A stretch of DNA of 11,352 bases from Candidatus Melainabacteria bacterium (GTDB taxonomy: Bacteria > Cyanobacteriota > Vampirovibrionia > Obscuribacterales > Obscuribacteraceae): positions 1-11,352 of the forward strand of contig JACQVM010000221.1 of assembly GCA_016209785.1 (NCBI GenBank), read 5' to 3'. A program made the position numbers and the translations under genes. The notes below the pieces were generated by a model. The model did no database searches, was not told the DNA's origin, and saw nothing but the letters and a program-made list of their open reading frames with translations. Shown here piece by piece: positions 8,675 through 11,352 of this stretch (position 1 is the stretch's first letter; each line of letters starts with the position of its first letter).

Positions 8675-10663
8675 TTAAGCAAACTTTGGTTTAAGCCCTG
8701 GGCGTTTATCAGGATCTTGTGGGGGTTCTTTATCTTGGTTGATGGTTTCGGTGAGCTTAATGGTTGTAGCTTCTTCGGTTACTTCTCCAGTACCTGTGGG
8801 GGGCTGGGATATGCCTGGGTGGTCCTCACTGTCAGGAGACTTAGCCAACTGTCGGTTAACCTCTTCCAGGATTGCCTCAAATTCCTTGACCTCAAGGCTT
8901 TCTTTTTCCAGCAGAACTTTTACCAGAGCGTCCATGTGTGGCCTGTGTTTTTGTAGGATGTCCTTAACGATTTCATACTGCTGATTGATAATGTGCCTTA
9001 CTTCCTCATCTATGATGGTAGCTACATGTTCTCCATAGTCACGGTCATGTCCAAAATCCCTGCCTAGAAAAACATGCTCGTAGCGCTTGCCAAAGGTCAT
9101 CGGACCTAATCGTTCACTCATGCCAAATTCAGTTACCATGCGACGAGATAGCTTGGTGGCTTTTTCTAAATCATCTTGCGCTCCGGTAGTAATTTCTCCA
9201 TAGACAATTTCTTCCGCTACTCGGCCACCTAAACCAACCCCTATTTGATCCATTAGCTGTGATCTTGTTTGCGTAGTAATATCTTCTTCAGGCAGGAACA
9301 TGGTTAGTCCCAGTGCAAAGCCACGAGGAATGATACTAACTTTGTGCAACGGATGAGCATGCTTTAAAAGCGTGCACATAAGAGCATGACCAACCTCATG
9401 GTAAGCAGTCATCTCTTTTTCTTTCTGGGAAATGATCCGTGTTTTCTTTTCAGGCCCGGCAACTACTTTATCAATGGCTGTCTCCATATCGGGCATTTCA
9501 ATTTCACGTTTATCAGCCCGTGCTGCAATAAGAGCTGCTTCGTTGATTAAATTGGAAAGATCAGCACCAGTAAATCCTGGGGTGCGCCTGGCAAGAATCT
9601 TCAGGTCAACGTCTTTTGCTAAAGGTTTGCCTTTAGAATGTACTGATAGGATTTGCTCCCGTCCTAGAACGTCTGGGCGATCTATAACGACTTGGCGATC
9701 AAAGCGACCAGGTCTTAAGAGGGCTGAGTCTAAAATATCTGGTCTGTTTGTAGCGGCAACTACAATGATGCCGGTTGTACCTTCAAAACCATCCATCTCT
9801 ACCAGAAGTTGATTTAAGGTTTGTTCCCTTTCGTCATGTCCACCGCCCAGGCCAGCACCCCTTTGCCGTCCTACAGCATCAATCTCATCAACAAACACAA
9901 TACAGGGGGCATGTTTTTTTGCTTGTTCAAACAAATCTCTTACTCTTGAGGCCCCCACACCTACAAACATTTCTACAAAATCTGAGCCAGAAATGCTAAA
10001 AAATGGTACACCTGCCTCACCAGCTACAGCCTTAGCTAAAAGCGTCTTGCCTGTGCCGGGTGCACCAACCAAAAGCACACCACGTGGGATACGTGCCCCT
10101 AAAGCCTGAAACTTTTCTGGGTTTTTCAGGAAGTCAACTATCTCCTGCAGCTCTTGCTTTGCTTCATCAATACCAGCAACATCGCTAAAACTAACCTTTA
10201 CTTTACTATCAACCATAAGCTTGGCTCGGCTTCGACCAAAACTCATGGCTTGATTGCCGCCAGACTGAGCACTACGGAACATAAAAAGAAAGCCCACCAG
10301 CAAAAGAATAGGCAAGAAAAAGGAGCTAACCATGCTAAACCAGAAGCTTGATTTATCTGGCTCGCGAACCTCAAGTGGGATGCCTGCCTTGTTGAGCTCT
10401 TTCACTAAGTCGTTTTTCGATTCGTTAGGTACGATGACAGCCAATTCTCGATCGCTGCCGGTTTTTTCAACCTGGATGATTGACTCACCATTGGTTATTA
10501 TTACTTTCTTGATTTGGTCTACCTTACCTTTTGTCAGCATCTCCTGAAGCTGAGAATAGGTAAACTTATCTTCCTTACGGCTAATGCTGGTAAGTGAAAA
10601 TACAAACAGCACCAAAACTAATAGCAGGAAGAAAACCGCCCCTGTTGTTCCATACTTTTTCAT
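8675..10663 (-). CDS. ftsH: ATP-dependent zinc metalloprotease FtsH
   Basis: Membrane-anchored AAA+ protease that extracts and degrades damaged or regulatory membrane and soluble proteins; it works as a hexamer facing the cytoplasm. The 662-residue protein has two membrane segments (about 8-26 and 107-130) around a small extracytoplasmic domain, then the AAA+ module. That module has Walker A GAPGTGKT (200-207), the pore loop MFVGVGA (232-238), Walker B VFVDEID (256-262) and a second region of homology from ATNRPD to RPGRFDR (304-323). The peptidase has the zinc motif HEVGH (422-426) and the likely third ligand Asp498 in TGAQDDLE. A non-conserved, Pro/acidic-rich tail spans about 608-662. All catalytic parts are intact. 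Upstream, on the same strand, is tilS, a common neighbour of ftsH in bacteria (no hpt gene lies between them). A perfect TATAAT box precedes the gene. The ribosome site before the ATG is weak. Confidence 0.98.
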   Translation of the reverse strand: MKKYGTTGAVFFLLLVLVLFVFSLTSISRKEDKFTYSQLQEMLTKGKVDQIKKVIITNGESIIQVEKTGSDRELAVIVPNESKNDLVKELNKAGIPLEVREPDKSSFWFSMVSSFFLPILLLVGFLFMFRSAQSGGNQAMSFGRSRAKLMVDSKVKVSFSDVAGIDEAKQELQEIVDFLKNPEKFQALGARIPRGVLLVGAPGTGKTLLAKAVAGEAGVPFFSISGSDFVEMFVGVGASRVRDLFEQAKKHAPCIVFVDEIDAVGRQRGAGLGGGHDEREQTLNQLLVEMDGFEGTTGIIVVAATNRPDILDSALLRPGRFDRQVVIDRPDVLGREQILSVHSKGKPLAKDVDLKILARRTPGFTGADLSNLINEAALIAARADKREIEMPDMETAIDKVVAGPEKKTRIISQKEKEMTAYHEVGHALMCTLLKHAHPLHKVSIIPRGFALGLTMFLPEEDITTQTRSQLMDQIGVGLGGRVAEEIVYGEITTGAQDDLEKATKLSRRMVTEFGMSERLGPMTFGKRYEHVFLGRDFGHDRDYGEHVATIIDEEVRHIINQQYEIVKDILQKHRPHMDALVKVLLEKESLEVKEFEAILEEVNRQLAKSPDSEDHPGISQPPTGTGEVTEEATTIKLTETINQDKEPPQDPDKRPGLKPKFA

Positions 10664-10683
10664 TTACTACTAAGCTTTACTTT

Positions 10684-10790
10684 CTTGAAACTCATCATCA
10701 GATTATACCATGCTAACCCCGGACTTGAAACGCCCGCTCAGACTGGCTTTGCAAGACTTCTCTTGAAAGCTCCTTCTCTATAACTTCTCT
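10684..10790. repeat. Two sets of triplicate 7-base repeats upstream of ftsH
   Basis: CTTGAAA occurs at 10684-10690, 10724-10730 and 10762-10768 (steps of 40 and 38 bases). CTTCTCT occurs at 10757-10763, 10773-10779 and 10784-10790. On the coding strand of ftsH these read TTTCAAG and AGAGAAG. One TTTCAAG copy overlaps the proposed -35 box and another lies in the leader. They may be regulator sites or chance words in AT-rich sequence. Confidence 0.35.
10702..10730 (-). promoter_or_regulatory. Probable sigma-70 type promoter of ftsH
   Basis: On the minus strand a perfect -10 TATAAT (10702-10707) is preceded by a 17-base spacer and a -35 TTTCAA (10725-10730) that matches the consensus at only three of six positions. 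Transcription would begin near 10695, giving a leader of about 32 bases before the ftsH ATG. ftsH can therefore be transcribed independently of tilS. Confidence 0.65.
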
Positions 10791-10809
10791 TTTATATCTA
10801 GATCACCAT

Positions 10810-11352
10810 TTAAACCAAGTATATTGCCTCATCTTGTAGTTTTATCCATGACAAACTATGTGATGGTAAACTTGTAACCTTGAGCTTATTGGATAGTCCA
10901 ACCCCTGGAATCCAGATAACCTCTTCATCATCAGCAATTACCAGCGGTGGAAACCCTAGCATAAGCTTAACTGTTGGACCATTGTGGGTGTGAAGGTATT
11001 TTTTAAGCTTGACTGGCTGGTTCATGCCAAAAGGTCTAATTAGGTCCCCTGGTCGCCGACAGCGGATGGTAAGAGGCATCTTGACCGCTGAGAGGTCTAC
11101 CACAGCTTCCCAGGCGCCAGACTGGTCTGGCATTGGGTGCCCTGGTTTCCATGGTTCAATCTTTAGGGCGTAGCCCAACTTAACAAGGATGGTTAATCCT
11201 GGGACCTTTAAGTTTTGCTCCAGCTCAGCAAACTCAACCGATTTCCTAGTGAATGCTTCTTTGTCCAGCCAGCCAATTGATTTGCTATCCACCTTGATGT
11301 CCCAATGGGCGTTGAGGCTTAGTCTTTCCCCCTGCTCTTGTGGGTCACCAAC
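10810..11352 (-). CDS. tilS: tRNA(Ile)-lysidine synthase, C-terminal part (cut by window edge)
   Basis: TilS attaches lysine to C34 of the CAU-anticodon tRNA(Ile), converting it to read AUA. Only the last 180 residues are visible. The frame stays open to the last base of the window, so the GTG at 11290-11292 is not the true start and the N-terminal PP-loop ATPase domain lies outside. Diagnostic of the C-terminal domain are IRCRRPGDLIRPFGM (about 96-110 of the visible part), KLKKYL (115-120), the PPLVIADDEEVIWIPGVGLS stretch and KLKVT. The preceding segment (about 1-90) matches the linker/substrate-binding part less clearly. The gene precedes ftsH with a 146-base gap that contains the ftsH promoter. 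I see no clear terminator after its TAA. Confidence 0.9.
   Translation of the reverse strand, partial: VGDPQEQGERLSLNAHWDIKVDSKSIGWLDKEAFTRKSVEFAELEQNLKVPGLTILVKLGYALKIEPWKPGHPMPDQSGAWEAVVDLSAVKMPLTIRCRRPGDLIRPFGMNQPVKLKKYLHTHNGPTVKLMLGFPPLVIADDEEVIWIPGVGLSNKLKVTSLPSHSLSWIKLQDEAIYLV

Noticed and set aside
10724..10768. CTTGAAA words as heat-shock sigma-32 -35 boxes
   Set aside because: They resemble the -35 consensus but lie on the plus strand, pointing away from ftsH, and no CCCCAT-type -10 follows at the right distance.

Overview
The window (G+C in the mid-40s by eye) looks like a chromosomal segment of a bacterium in or near the cyanobacterial lineage. My best guess is a non-photosynthetic member (Melainabacteria/Vampirovibrionia). 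Three observations support this, none of them conclusive. The F1 beta subunit reads like cyanobacterial/plastid beta around [12 protein letters not shown] and [16 protein letters not shown]. The beta and epsilon genes form their own small unit, with no gamma-subunit gene directly upstream, as in Cyanobacteria. A cytoplasmic GAF/PAS histidine kinase and a secreted TPR protein also fit such genomes. No photosynthesis gene, mobile element, CRISPR array, tRNA or rRNA was seen.

Layout, left to right. Positions 1-158 are a leader with a good Shine-Dalgarno. Then atpD, a ClpP-family serine peptidase and atpC run on the plus strand as a tight operon; the peptidase start overlaps the atpD stop by one base, and atpC follows 5 bases after it. 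Convergent to this, on the minus strand, are (in transcription order) a soluble GAF-PAS-PAS histidine kinase, an NAD(P)-dependent aldehyde dehydrogenase and a secreted phosphodiester-glycosidase-like protein. A strong hairpin after the dehydrogenase overlaps the 5' end of the glycosidase gene. Divergent from the kinase is a plus-strand gene for an exported eight-repeat TPR protein. Its stop is 4 bases from the stop of convergent ftsH. Upstream of ftsH, on the same strand, is the 3' part of tilS, cut by the window edge.

The most unusual item is the ClpP-like peptidase placed between the beta and epsilon subunits of ATP synthase. It keeps the Ser-His-Asp triad, lacks the usual ClpP N-terminal region, and ends in a basic tail with no acidic residue. 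The placement suggests co-expression with the F1 sector and possibly a quality-control or assembly role, which is inference only. The other genes are recognisable household or accessory functions.
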